A stretch of DNA of 64,000 bases from positions 438,001-502,000 of the forward strand of contig JARUPY010000164.1 of assembly GCA_029817715.1 (NCBI GenBank), written 5' to 3'. The stretch is from Melastoma dodecandrum. Its lineage: Eukaryota; Streptophyta; Magnoliopsida; Myrtales; Melastomataceae. The translations under genes were made by a program, and so were the position numbers. Below, piece after piece: positions 44,374 through 55,724 of this stretch. Below the pieces are notes generated by a model that saw only the letters and a program-made list of their open reading frames with translations, was not told the DNA's origin and made no database searches. Positions within the stretch are counted from its first letter, which is position 1; every line of letters begins with the position of its first letter.

Positions 44374-47200
44374 ATGTTGATTAAACTCTTTTATCACTCA
44401 AGGTACCGAACGGCCAAGATTGATCCGCAAAGAAATCGTCCGAGAGCCCGCTCCATCCGTGAAGTTATGGCCGACACCTCTTCAAGCCGCACCTCCACTT
44501 CTTCAACTACTTCCGCTGCTAGTAGTTCTCTCATGACCGCTAAGGCTATCTTAACTACTCATGCTGCTGCCTCGACTGTTACTACCGCGGGATCGGTTCA
44601 AACATCAACACCGACATCGCCTCTTGCTAGGTCACCCGTTCTCGCCGAGCTCTTCCCTAGAGCCCCGATCTTCAGCATTGGGGTGTCCACAGCCGGGGTC
44701 AATGCTCCAGTCTACATCTCACCTCTGACAGCTTTCACGACACCATCGATTGAATCATCAACTGCTCCACCGGTGGTATCACCACTCATCCTCAACACGT
44801 CTGAGGCGGCTCAAAGCGCAGCCAACACTTCCCTGGGAGTCAAGGTGGAAACCCTCACAACTGAGCTGTCATCTCTAAAAATGATGATGGCTGAGTTCCT
44901 TCAGCGGCAACCAATATCTACACCTGTCGTTTCCCTTGTCTCCCAAAACCCGCACATACCACCCTACATGCATGGGTCCTCGGTGCCAACCAACGCACCA
45001 CCTGCATTCAACCCTTATCCATACCTGCCGTCGAGCAAGACCGGATCGTCCACCGTAACACGACCATTTGCGCCACCATACTACCCTCAACCAACCGTAC
45101 CAGGGCCAACTCCCTATCAATCAGCACCACTTAGGCAATCACCATATTTTCCTGTCACCCCTACAACTGCCGGCTTTGGGATCCCCATATCGTCCACAAC
45201 GCCCTCGGCGCGACCAGCCATGCAAACCTAAGAAACCGAAACGCGGCTATCGTGAATGAACTGTTTGGCGAACAGCAGCAGGCCGACGCCTTCGAGACAA
45301 GACTCGAAGCTAAGATCGCCTCTATGCAAGAAGAAGAGGCGCGTCGTATGGCGAGAATGGAATAGCGTCTCAACGCCATTCAGGGACACCGAGCTCACAA
45401 CTGGGAGTAAACCGACTACCAGATTCCCCAGGTTCAGATCCCACCAAAGTTCAAAATGCCTGAATTTGAGAAGTTTCGAGGGAAGGATGTCCAGAGCTAC
45501 ATCTCAAGCACTTTTGTCACAAGATGGCTGTGTACCAGGCAGATGACAAGCTTCGCATTGCCATGTTTCAAGAGAGCTTGGCGGAATCGGCATTGCACTG
45601 GTATTACACCAAGGATGTGAGCCAGTACGCAACATTCAGGGAGTTGGCTCTCGACTTTCTGAATTACTACAGTTTCAATGTAGAAATGACACCCACGATA
45701 TCAGACTTGCGGAAACTGAAAAGGTACCGTTCCGAGGACATCAAACAATTTGCCTATCGGTTCAGGGAGATGGCTTCACAGATTAAGCCAGCTTTGAAAG
45801 AAAAGGAGCTGATAGATGAGTTTCTTCCAACTTCTCCCACGTGAGTACTTACCTTCTATGATTGGTCAAACCATCACAACCTTCGCCCAAGCAGTCATTA
45901 ATGCCGATAAACTTGATGGAGTCAATCGAGAAGGACTTATTCCCTCCCCTGCAGTAAAGCCAGCCATCAAACCAAAGTCCAAGAAGCTCGTCGCAGCTGC
46001 GGAGCACAATAAAGCAGCGGCACCGCCGACTTCATATGTGCCGAGGTCATACGCCGCAGTTACCAGTAGAGCCCCCGTGCCTGTGACGGCCAATCCTAGA
46101 TCGTCCGCTCCCGTGATGATGCACCAGCAGCCAATGCTTGCACGACAAGAGCATCCCCGACGCAGATTGGAGGACCTGGTTCCGACTCCCGATCCATTAG
46201 ATGTCATGTTCACTCGGTTGAGAGACATGGGCATCATCTCACCCGTGGACCCCAAACCGACCAACCCTTCCTCTTTTGGCTACAACCCCAAGGCGAGTTG
46301 TCAATATCACTCTGGAGCACTGGGGCACGACACCAAGGATTGCATCGCGCTCAAATTCAAGATTCAGAACTTGTTGGATGACGGTGTCATTATGTTCGCG
46401 ACACCAGCTACGACTCCAAATGTCACGAACAACCCGTTGCCTGAGCACGTCAACTATGTCGGGACAAACCCCTTCGCGCCGCTGACTGATCATGAAGAAG
46501 AGGTGCATTTGCACGAGCTGGAGCAAGAGACCACTGAACATACCAATGTAACTGAGGTCAATCGAGGACGAGGCTGGAGACGCCGACCTCGCATGCGCAC
46601 TCACTATATAGCACCCAATGTGGCTATACCCCTGAACCTCATGCCGACATATATTAGACAGGCCAAGAAACCGCACTTCCGGGTTTCGATTGTTCCTCCT
46701 AAAATTGAGGTACGATATCCGATGAAGCAAAAAGAGTTTTATGTTAAGAAGGTGGATGATATGGAAGACAAGACTCATGAGTCTAAAAGAGAAGAGTATA
46801 TCGACATGATCGAGTCCAACCGTAATCGTGGTCGAGGACGAGGCCGAGGTCGAGGACGTGGACGCGGATCCTACGGAGGAGATACACACGCTTTTCAGAT
46901 GCACGCCGCTATACCGGACATTTTCCCCCAAGTACTCCCTCGAGTACCATATGTCTACATCCCACTGGGTCCAGCACAACCGGAGATGCCGCCCCAAACA
47001 CTTGCATCGATACAGATGGAACCAAGGAGTCCAATTGCCATTGGTCCAAGTGGCATGGCATCCAATCCAGAGGTCGAGCTCATTACCCGTTCAGGAAGAG
47101 TGGTACCAGCTCTAGAACCACAACTGCAGCCTGAGTCTTTAAAGCCCAAGGTGCCATCAAATGAACAAATTCGGAAGGTGATCTACTCAGTGAAAGAAAG
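44374..47200 (+). pseudogene. Tat-B gag
   Basis: Either the ATG at 44374 or the one at 44467 (MADTSSSRTSTSSTTS) could start. The N-terminal part is Ser/Thr/Pro-rich. A frameshift near 45231, a TAG near 45363 and a frame change near 45510 break it before the capsid core (IPPKFKMPEFEKFRGKDVQ; then ESLAESALHWYYTKDVSQYA and DIKQFAYRFREMASQIKPAL). After a shift at about 45830 it reads openly to 47582. A CCHH-like knuckle CQYHSGALGHDTKDC lies near 46295-46340. A Gly/Arg run (NRGRGRGRGRGRGRG) at 46820-46870 may bind RNA. Gag forms the particle. Confidence 0.82.
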
Positions 47201-48291
47201 CGACTACAACATTGTGGAGCAGCTGAGGAAGCAACCCGCCCATATCTCTCTCTTCGACTTGATCCATTCTTCCGATAAGCACAGGGAGATGTTAGAGAAA
47301 TTTCTAGCCGAAGTACACGTACCGGAAGAGATTGAAGTTAACACACTGGACTCGTACATGAACGACATGCTGGCAAACAATGCCATCACCTTCTCGGAAG
47401 ATGACCTCCCGGAAGGAGGACGAAACCACAACAGCACTTTGTTCATCACGCTCAAATGTCGCGATACTATTGTTTCCAAGGTGCTCATCGACGGAGGGTC
47501 CGGAGTCAACATCATCCCACTCGATGTGGCTCATAAGCTCGGCATCAACATAGAGAAACTCCCACCTTCCAGCTTGACCATTTGAGCTTTTGACGGCGCA
47601 AAACGTCAAGCCCACGGCGAGGCGACCCTAGAGATCAACATGGGGCCCACTCTCTTCGCCTCTGTATTCCAAATTCTTGAGACTGCCGGATCGTTCAACA
47701 TGCTGCTAGGACGTTCGTGGATCCACCAAGCCGGGGCAATCCCTTCGACTCTACATCAAATGGTTCGTTTTTCTTCAGATGGCAAGCTAATCACAGTTAA
47801 AGGAGAGTGTACCATGGAATTATGCCACGAAATTGACATGTCGTACGTCGGAGAACCAACTGGTGAACCATCGATAGCTCAAGCGTTCGAGATGGTAAAC
47901 ATGGTCAGGAGGGATTTCAGGTCAGATCCCCTAATGGGCTGGGGCAACCGCAGCGCTGCTCGACAATTCATCAAATTCGGATATCGGCCTGGTCAAGGAC
48001 TCGGAGCTCAAGGGCAAGGCATCCGACATCCGATCTACATACCTACACAGTTGGGGACACGCGCTCTCGGATCCAAGGGCAATGAACCACGGAGGCCTAA
48101 ACCAACAATCCAAGACATGCGCACTGGCGGCAAGTCAGCCATCCCTTTTGTTCGTTCGTCAGCAACGACAATGGAAGGTGAAATCCTCTCTGAGCAGATG
48201 GAGGGAATGAAGATTGAGGCACAAGAGCCCGAGGAAGAAATCAACATGATGGAAGCGTCGAACCAACTGAGTCAGACATGCCGCTCGAAGG
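47201..48291 (+). pseudogene. Tat-B aspartic protease followed by a G-patch
   Basis: The protease signature is VLIDGGSGVNIIPLDVAHKL, with catalytic Asp at 47489-47491. An in-frame TGA at 47583-47585 replaces the CGA expected for LTIRAFDG. AFDGAKRQAHGEATLEI follows and the second protease motif FNMLLGRSWIHQAGAIPSTL. From 47931 a G-patch begins: GYRPGQGLGAQGQGIRHPI fits the GYxxGxGLGxxxQGI consensus. G-patches bind nucleic acid or activate DEAH helicases. Placing one directly after protease recalls betaretroviruses. The segment ends at a GT that would begin an intron. One stop aside, the frame is intact. Confidence 0.8.
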
Positions 48292-48637
48292 GTGAACCTT
48301 TCCAACTTTACTTTTTGCACTTAGAATAATTGAGTCTAGAATAAATTCCCTTGCTATATTCTGGTCGCGGACTAGCAAGGTCGTCCGTATGTAACGCGAC
48401 CCTAGTTAGTGTCTTTGGGATCAGGACGCTGATAATAAAGGACGATTCTAAGGAAACGAAGAGGCCCCCGCTGAGGCCTGATCCCACAACGTTTTATTTT
48501 GTTCTATTCTATTTTTATTTTCTTATAGAATGCTTGACTTATCATAGTTGTCATATAGTATAATATCTCAAATTTCAAGTAATTCAGCTACAACTATGAC
48601 ATTGACTTGTTTATTTTATGAAGGAATGGCGCTTCAG
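48292..48637 (+). other. Candidate Ogre-type intron between protease and RT
   Basis: Donor CGAAGG|GTGAACC at 48292, acceptor GCGCTTCAG ending at 48637, 346 nt, with an AT-rich 3' half. The upstream frame ends one base into a codon and the downstream frame needs one base, so removal fuses Gag-Pro to Pol in frame. Without removal a TAA closes the upstream frame at 48327-48329. Ogre elements are known to splice an intron at this position. The exact sites are my inference. Confidence 0.5.
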
Positions 48638-49830
48638 ACATACCTGAAAACAACCCCGAACAAGATGAGGTGATCGTAGATAACCCGAAGTCCCTCGATG
48701 GATACCATGGTCTTGAGCTAGGTCTCCAACGACATGAAGAACCAAGAGAGATAACATTCCAAGAACCCAAATCAATCAACATTGGAACAGACGATGAGCC
48801 CAAAGAGCCACACATCGGGGCTGATCTCCCAACAGATGAGGCCGAGAGTATCGTCAACCTACTTAGGGAATTTTCATATGTCTTCGCTTGGACGTACGCG
48901 GATATGCCAGGACTAGACCCGGAGATAGTGGAGCACAAAATCCCCACTAATCCACTAATCCATCCCACTAAGCAGAAACAACGCCGGTACAAGCCCGAGC
49001 TAGCTCTTGCAATCAAGGAAGAGGTCGACAAACTCCTCAAAGTCAATTTCATCGAGGTAGTCAAGTACCCACAATGGGTCGCTAACATCGTCCCCGTCAT
49101 CAAGAAAAATGGGAAGGTTCGAGTCTGCGTCGATTACCGCGATCTTAACAAAGCGAGTCCCAAAGATTACTTCTCTCTACTGCACATTGACTTGCTAGTA
49201 GACAATACCGCTGGTTTTAACAGGTTTTCTTTCATGGGTGGATTTTCCGGGTACAACCAAATGCGTATGGCCGGAGAAGATAAGGAGAAAACAACTTTCA
49301 CAACACCCTGGGGCACATTCTGTTATCGGGTCATGCCTTTTGGACTCAAGAACGCTGGGGCAACTTATCAACGCGCAATGGTGGTCCTGTTCCATGACAT
49401 GATGCACCGAGAAATCGAAGTCTACGTCGACGATATGATCGCAAAATCCCGAGCAGAAGAAGACCACACCATTGTCCTCCGTAAGCTATTTAAACGACTC
49501 CACAAATACAAGCTTTGTCTCAATCCGGCCAAATGTGTCTTCGGGGCAACATCTGGCAAACTTCTAGGGTTCGTTGTCAGTAGCAAAGGCATCGAAATTG
49601 ACCCTGACAAAATCAAGGCAATTCGCGATCTCCCAGCACTAAAGTCAGTTACGGAGATTCGAGGTTTCATGGGTCGTGTCAACTACATTGGGAGTTTCAT
49701 ATCAAACTTGGCAGATACGTGCAAACCCCTGTTCAAGAAACTAAGGAAAGATGTTAAATTTGAATGGGACGATGATTGCAAAACCGCGTTCGAGCAGGTA
49801 AAAGCCTACCTAACAGAACCACCCGTCCAA
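48638..49830 (+). pseudogene. Tat-B reverse transcriptase
   Basis: An uninterrupted frame. Blocks in order are FSYVFAWTYADMPGLDPEIV, KKNGKVRVCVDYRDLNKASP, FSFMGGFSGYNQM (usual MDG changed to MGG, so the first catalytic Asp is lost), CYRVMPFGLKNAGATYQRAM and EVYVDDMIAKS with YVDD at 49423-49434. LCLNPAKCVFGA and GRVNYIGSFISNLADTCKPL follow. It would make element cDNA using the tRNA primer. Apart from the Asp-to-Gly change it looks whole. Confidence 0.9.
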
Positions 49831-50670
49831 ATCCTGCCAAAGCCGGGGCACCCTCTCACGCTCTACCTCACAGTTCGAGAAGAGTCATTTGGAGCCGTGC
49901 TTACCCAACAGCTGCCAGGCACCAAAGAACATGCGGTATATTACTTAAGCAAGAAATTCACATATTGCGAGTCTCGGTACACTGTATCAGAACGTACCTG
50001 TTGCGCACTCGTCTAGGTGTTGCACCGACTCCGTCAATACACTCTCCACTATGAGATCCTATTAGTATCTGAAAATGATCCCCTCAAGTATCTCTTCGAC
50101 AAACCAACATTAATAGGAAGAGTCTCCAAGTGGCAGTTACAGATAGCTGAATTCGACATTAGAATCCACTCAATTAAGTCAATCAAAGGTAGAACAATTG
50201 CTGATCACATTGCGGAATATCCAGGGACAGACAATTCACCTTTGGAAATCAAGTTACCAGACGAAAGCATCTTCCTCACCGAATCACAACAGTGGTGGAC
50301 AATGTATTTCGACGGAGCAGTCAACTCTTCCGGTTCAGGTATTGGAGCGGTAGTGATATCCCCAGACGGACAATACTATCCAACAGCTGCTAAAGTCATT
50401 TTCCCCTGCACAAATAATATTGCCGAATACGAAGCATGCATCCTTGGCCTATTACGTGCACTTGATATGCGGGTCCGATTTCTTAATGTTCATGGAGATT
50501 CAGCACTCATCATCTCCCAAACAAACGAGGCATGACGCACACGGGACCCAAAGCTGATCCCATATCAAGACTACCTACAAACACTAGTCCGCCAATTCAT
50601 TGATATTGAATTCAATTACCTCCCACGGGCAGATAATCGTTTCGTAGACGCTCTTGTTGTTCTTCCATCA
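49831..50670 (+). pseudogene. Tat-B RNase H and archaeal-type RNase H
   Basis: The first RNase H reads LPKPGHPLTLYLTVREESFG and AVYYLSKKFTYCESRYTVSE, and is stopped by TAG at 50014-50016 (probably once TGG). It continues QYTLHYEILLVSENDPLKYL and IKGRTIADHIAEYPG. The aRH starts WWTMYFDGAVNSSGSGIGAV with catalytic Asp, then NNIAEYEACILGL (Glu) and NVHGDSALIISQ (Asp). A TGA at 50533-50535 cuts it, after which YLPRADNRFVDAL ends the domain. Both stops fit single G-to-A changes. Confidence 0.88.
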
Positions 50671-52026
50671 ATGATTCCATTAGCAGGAGAAATGGACATA
50701 GAGCCTCTTCGCATCGACATTGCTGAAGATCCAAGTTGCATGCATGTCGAGCCCTGCCAATCTGAGGACTCACTACCGTGGTTTGCAGACATCAAAGCTT
50801 ACCTAGAAACGGGCGCTTTTCCCCAAGGCAGCAAAGGAAAGGAACGTAAATTCATCCGAAGGATTGCAAGGAGCTACTTCCTTAATAGCGACGTGCTCTA
50901 CAAGAAGTCCTTCACGACGGCCCTCATGCGGTGCGTCACCGAACAGGAAGCCCAGGCCATCATATTCGAAGTCCATGAAGGCGTTTGTGGACCACACATG
51001 AACGGTTATGCTCTCGCTCAGAAGATCATGCGTCAAGGATACTATTGGCTCACAATCGAGGCCGACTGCATCAAATACGTCAAGACCTGCCACAAATGTC
51101 AGATCTACTGCAACAAGCTGCACAACGCTCCAACAAGGCTCTACCCATTGTTTGAACCGTGGCCATTCTCAATGTGGGGCATGGACGTCATTGGACCGAT
51201 CAATCCCAAGGCATCAAACGGACATCGGTTCATACTGGTCGCCATTGACTACTTTCCTAAATGGATCGAAGCACAATCTTTCAAGGAAGTCACCGCGAAT
51301 AACATTGTACGTTTCATGCGGACAAACATCATTGCCATATATGGAGTTCCAAAGCTACTCCTCACTGACAATGGCACAACCTTCAACGGCAAACAAATGG
51401 ATACTCTATGCACTGAATTTCGAATCAAACACCTGAACTCTTCACCATATCGTCAACAAATGAACGGCGTAGTCGAAGCTGCCAACAAAAATATGAAAAG
51501 AATTCTTCAGAAGACGGCAATCACATATCGGGATTGGCACAATAAGCTTCATTTCGCATTACTCGCTTACCGGACGACGATGCGCACTTCGACTGGGGCA
51601 ACTCCCTTCGAACTCGTCTATGGCACTCAAGCAATCATTCCAGCAGAGGTCAAGCTACCTACTCTCCGGATCTCGTCCCAAAGCAACATGACCGAAGAAG
51701 AGAAAGCCAATCACCACCTTGCCCACCTCGACTTCATCGATGAGAAACGACTTGCCGCAATCGATCACATGCAATGTTATCAACAACGCATGTCCAGAGC
51801 AGTCAACAAAAAGGTCAAAGAGGTCAAGTACAAACCAGGAGACCTCGTCCTCAAACAGATCCTTCCAAACATCAAAGATCCTACGGGAAAATTTGCTCCA
51901 AACTACGAGGAACCATTCGTCGTCAAACATGCTTTCTCGTGAGGAGCGACCATCCTAACAAAGATGGATGGAGGAGAACTGTCACAACCAATCAATGCGG
52001 ACGCTCTTCGACGTTACTACACCTAA
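50671..52026 (+). pseudogene. Tat-B integrase
   Basis: Open to a TGA at 51940-51942 and again to TAA at 52024-52026. The finger is complete: HEGVCGPHMNGYALAQKIM (two His), then CHKCQIYC (Cys pair). The core has Asp in MWGMDVIGPI (51184), Asp in LLLTDNGTTF (51367) and Glu in NGVVEAANKN (51475), a full DDE. The C-terminal GDLVLKQILPNIKDPTGKF, then after the stop GATILTKMDGGELSQPINAD, matches Tat integrases. It could be functional but for the one late stop. Confidence 0.9.
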
Positions 52027-53914
52027 ATGGTACAAGAGTTCCTCACACAAATGGTACAAAAAATCATGTGATGAAGGCGAGGGTGGCAAAGGCAAAGCTT
52101 CAAGCCAAAGGCTTGTGACAATTTCGTTAATCCTTTGATTCCTTCGGACAAAGACGCAATGACGAAACCATACAAAAGAGGAGTACCAAAACGTTACTTC
52201 ACCCTTTTTATCAGTGAAGTTACATGAACAAACTTCATTTTTACTCTAATAGAAACAAGTCACATGAACTTACTTGTTTCTCGATATCTATTTGATAGAT
52301 ACATGAGCTTTCTTACAAAATAGACATCGGGCATGAGTAATCTTCGTTAATCCTTCGATTCCATCGGACGAAGACGCAATGACGAAACAAAAAAATGGGA
52401 AGTATCGAAGCTCTACTTCATCTTTCATATAAACGGAGTTACATGTGCAAACTTCAAGAGAAACAAGTTACATGAGCTTACTTTTTATCTGTCATTTGCC
52501 TTGTGTAGGTACATGAGCATCCTACATTACAGACAAAGGCGCGGGCGGTCGGGTGGAAAAATTTCGAACCAAAGCTTCGAAATTGCCTTTGTTGTCACCA
52601 AGGATGACCACACCAAAAGGGAGTACCATTTACACTGCTCTCTAACAAAATTTCTGATCATTCCCCAGATGAAGTCACACCTCCATTTTTCCAGCTGGAG
52701 TCATGCCTCAATTTCCCCACACTGTGTAGGCACATGGGCATCCGCACAGTACAGTACAAACTCCTAGGCAACAGCGTGGATGGTCGGGTTGGAAACTGTT
52801 CCGTCTAATCTCAAAGAACATGACTGGGGCATGGAAGTACAAACACTTTCCCTGCGAAGATTGCATAAGAGCACCACTTCAGTATGATGTCTCCAAAGAG
52901 GTTTGCGTAGTTGAATCTATTCATTTTGTGTACCCATTTGCATAAAATTTGAAAATATTTTTGACAATAAGAATGCTTCTGAGCGAGAGTGGAGAAGGCA
53001 AACCCTCCTAAACACCACCCAAAGTGATGAGTGTAAACACTATTAGAGTTCACTCACATAAGCGTCCAGGTGGACAAGGAGTCCTTTGACAAAAGATGCT
53101 CAAACGAGGATGAGATCGAGCATTTCTTCTCTATCCCAAACACAAAACATCAACTATTGGTAACCCTTTTTTTCGAGCCAAATTTGAAGTTTCTACATAC
53201 ACTACTCCCACAGAGTCTAAAGACCACCTCACATTGAGGTTAAAGGAGATCCTGTAGTTAGGAACCGGAAGCAACGGACCATAGAGGCAACGCTTCCTTA
53301 AGGTTCAAGCGAAGACGCACCATGAACGGTCGAGCTTGCCAGTTAAGTCGTCCCTAAGGATGAAATTTCTACAACAATAAATACAAATTCCCAAGGAGTC
53401 CAAAGCATCTCCAAGAGAAGATCAATAAACTGACAAGAGAAAGAAAGCAGTGCAAATTCCTACGATTCAACAAAGAAAAAGAAGAATTAGCGCAAAGACC
53501 AAAGTCTTCAAAAGCAAAGCGCAAAGATGAAAGTCAAAAGTGCATAATAAAACACCAGGGCCGACATTGACGGTCGCAAAAGCAAAGGTGTCATATTCCC
53601 AAAGCGGATCATCAGCACTTACTAATAAGCCAATCATTCTGCAAACCCACCTAGATACTTTTCAAAAGTTAGAATAAACTCTGTGAGGAACCAAAAACTC
53701 CTTCTCCTATCTCATTCAGAAGCAAGTCTTTAGAGGGAAATCATAAACGTCGTAATCATACATGCTTGACTACCTTGTGTCTCATGAAATCTTTATCATT
53801 GCTAATGATCTTTTTTTATGAGCTCTTAGGATACATGTTAGCCAATGATGACCCCGAAACATAATTTGAGGTATTTATGATATCCTTGTGAGAAAATCTT
53901 TTCAGATTTCCTCC
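52027..53914 (+). other. Tat-B 3' non-coding region with a 220-bp duplication
   Basis: There is no credible ORF. A segment starting TTCGTTAATCC(T) at 52123 repeats from 52343 with about 220-bp spacing. Both copies contain GACGCAATGACGAAAC, AGTTACATG and AAACTTCA landmarks. A weaker third echo (GAAGTCACAC, GTAGGCACATGGGCATCC) lies near 52670-52745. The rest, to 53.9 kb, is unremarkable. Confidence 0.7.
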
Positions 53915-53929
53915 CAAGGAGGGGCAAAC
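53915..53929 (+). other. Tat-B polypurine tract
   Basis: AAGGAGGGGCAAAC immediately before the 3' LTR, with TGTAATACC following. Confidence 0.85.
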
Positions 53930-54128
53930 TGTAATACCTCAAATATTCTTTCCTATTCAGAAATATTTCATTTGATTCCCTTAATTGCATTAAATAAAAT
54001 TTACTTCCTAAACGGGAGCACATACACACGTTACAGAAGACGTAGGGATAGATGGAAACGCCCCCCCCCCCCGTTTCAACTTGCAAACTTTATGACTTTC
54101 AAATGTTACTTTCCTATATAGAAGAGAT

Positions 54129-54150
54129 ACACACACACACACACACACAC
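54129..54150. repeat. (AC)n microsatellite in Tat-B 3' LTR
   Basis: Eleven AC units, homologous to the array at 35605. Confidence 0.95.
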
Positions 54151-55038
54151 AAAAGAGACAGACGTACAAAAAAAGCTCCCCCCTCTAAGCGTTCTTCGAG
54201 CCTCCTCTTTCTCCTGACGAGCCTCTCGACCAAGGTAAGCTCATGGAGCAATGGAGACCCCCCGACCAGCCTAACCGTGGAGGACACGTTCCGGTTTCAC
54301 AAGTCGACGGCTGCGGCAAGAAGAAACAACAGCAACCCCGGACAATCTCCGACGTCCTCCCCTCGCCGTCTCCATGCTCGAGGCCTTCTCTCCGGCATCT
54401 AGGATCTGCCCTCCCTCGTCCAAAGAAGAGGAGGACTCAACTACCACCTTTCGTAACCTCGTAGCTTCGAGGGGGCTCCCCTTTTGCTTTGACGTTTTCT
54501 TGTTTGCGCAGCCGCAAGGATTGGACAGCCGAGAACCAACTCTCGGAGAGATCCTGTGGTCGCCAAAACAGGCTAAGATTCTCACATCCCCTTTCCTTCA
54601 TGCGTCCTAGCATGTTGGGATGTGTTGGAGCCCTCCCATCGAGCCAAAATAGCTCGGTAAGTCCAAGCATGTTTCGGATCTGTTTGCGCAATCTTCGGTT
54701 TTTACTATATATCTTTTTATGTACTTATTGAAATCGCGCAAAACCACTTGCATTTGATTCCTAACTTAAATACGGTTCTAAAGACACTAATCAAGCTAAA
54801 TTTGAGTTCTTAACCTAGGAGTTTCGAATAAAACATTGTACTAGTTACAAAAGACCGAGTTTCGCACGTTTGGACATCACCGTTTGTATTTTTGCCATAT
54901 GTCGAACTTCAAATATACTCTAGACATGTCGGACTAGTTATATATGATGTTTCATGTACAAATGTTTTGTAGTTTTAAAATGACATGGCATTTACATATG
55001 AATGGAGTGTTTTCGAAGAATCCGAAGACTTATAGGCT

Positions 55039-55412
55039 CGGATCTGCATGTCGACAGTCCACTCTTTTACTCATAACTTTCTTTTTAGAAATCGTATTGA
55101 CCTAAAGCTTATGGCATTAGATGTATGACTTCAAGAGCTTTGTTTTGGTATAAGTAAGCCTATTTTCGTGAACTAAGCTAAAAGTTATACACGTTTTTAT
55201 GAAAGGCAGGAAAACTGTCGGAGCTCGGATCTGCATGTGGATATCTCACTCTTTCGTTCATAACTTTCGTTACAGACCTTAGATTGACTTGAAACTTGCA
55301 CTTTTGGATTACTGACTTGAAGAGATTTCTTTCAAGTATAAATATGCACATTTTCATGAATTGAGCAGAAAGTTATGCATGTTTTTTGAAAGGCACTAAA
55401 ACTACCGCGGTT
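55039..55412. repeat. 187-bp tandem duplication in the Tat-B LTR
   Basis: Units start at CGGATCTGCATGT (55039 and 55226). Each contains TCATAACTTTC, GACTT(C/G)AAGAG and AAGTTAT(A/G)CA(C/T)GTTTTT. The copies are diverged, roughly 70-75% by eye. Confidence 0.75.
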
Positions 55413-55716
55413 GAGAATCATTCAATTACGCGATTTTCCATCATGTCTTGAAGTTGCTTGATGTCATTGATATGTTTCTAAGTCCATGATCATCGCGTTT
55501 TTCTTGTATATATTACTATTTACTAATCATTTTCCTATCTTGATGTTTTCGCATGTGAAAATATAATCTCGTCAATCCGAGTGACGTTCGGGACATATTG
55601 AAGGTCGGCGGGCTCAAACACCTCACATCGTTCGCTTTCGTTTTTTCAACTTCAAGATGATGCACGGTGGATCATAGTAGAAACGCTCCAGACGGCCCCC
55701 ACCAACAAACCAAAGG

Positions 55717-55724
55717 TATAAAGG
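55717..55724 (+). promoter_or_regulatory. Putative TATA box of the Tat-B 3' LTR
   Basis: TATAAAGG upstream of GGGAGGTGCGGGC. The 5' LTR has TACAAAGG and the fragment at 5.88 kb has TACAATGG at the same place. Any transcript from here would read into Tat-A on its antisense strand. Confidence 0.5.

Noticed and set aside
46239..46997. A 252-residue open frame on the minus strand
   Set aside because: It is antisense to the well-supported Tat-B gag, has no motif of its own, and owes its length to the Arg/Gly repeat and low stop frequency in that strand.
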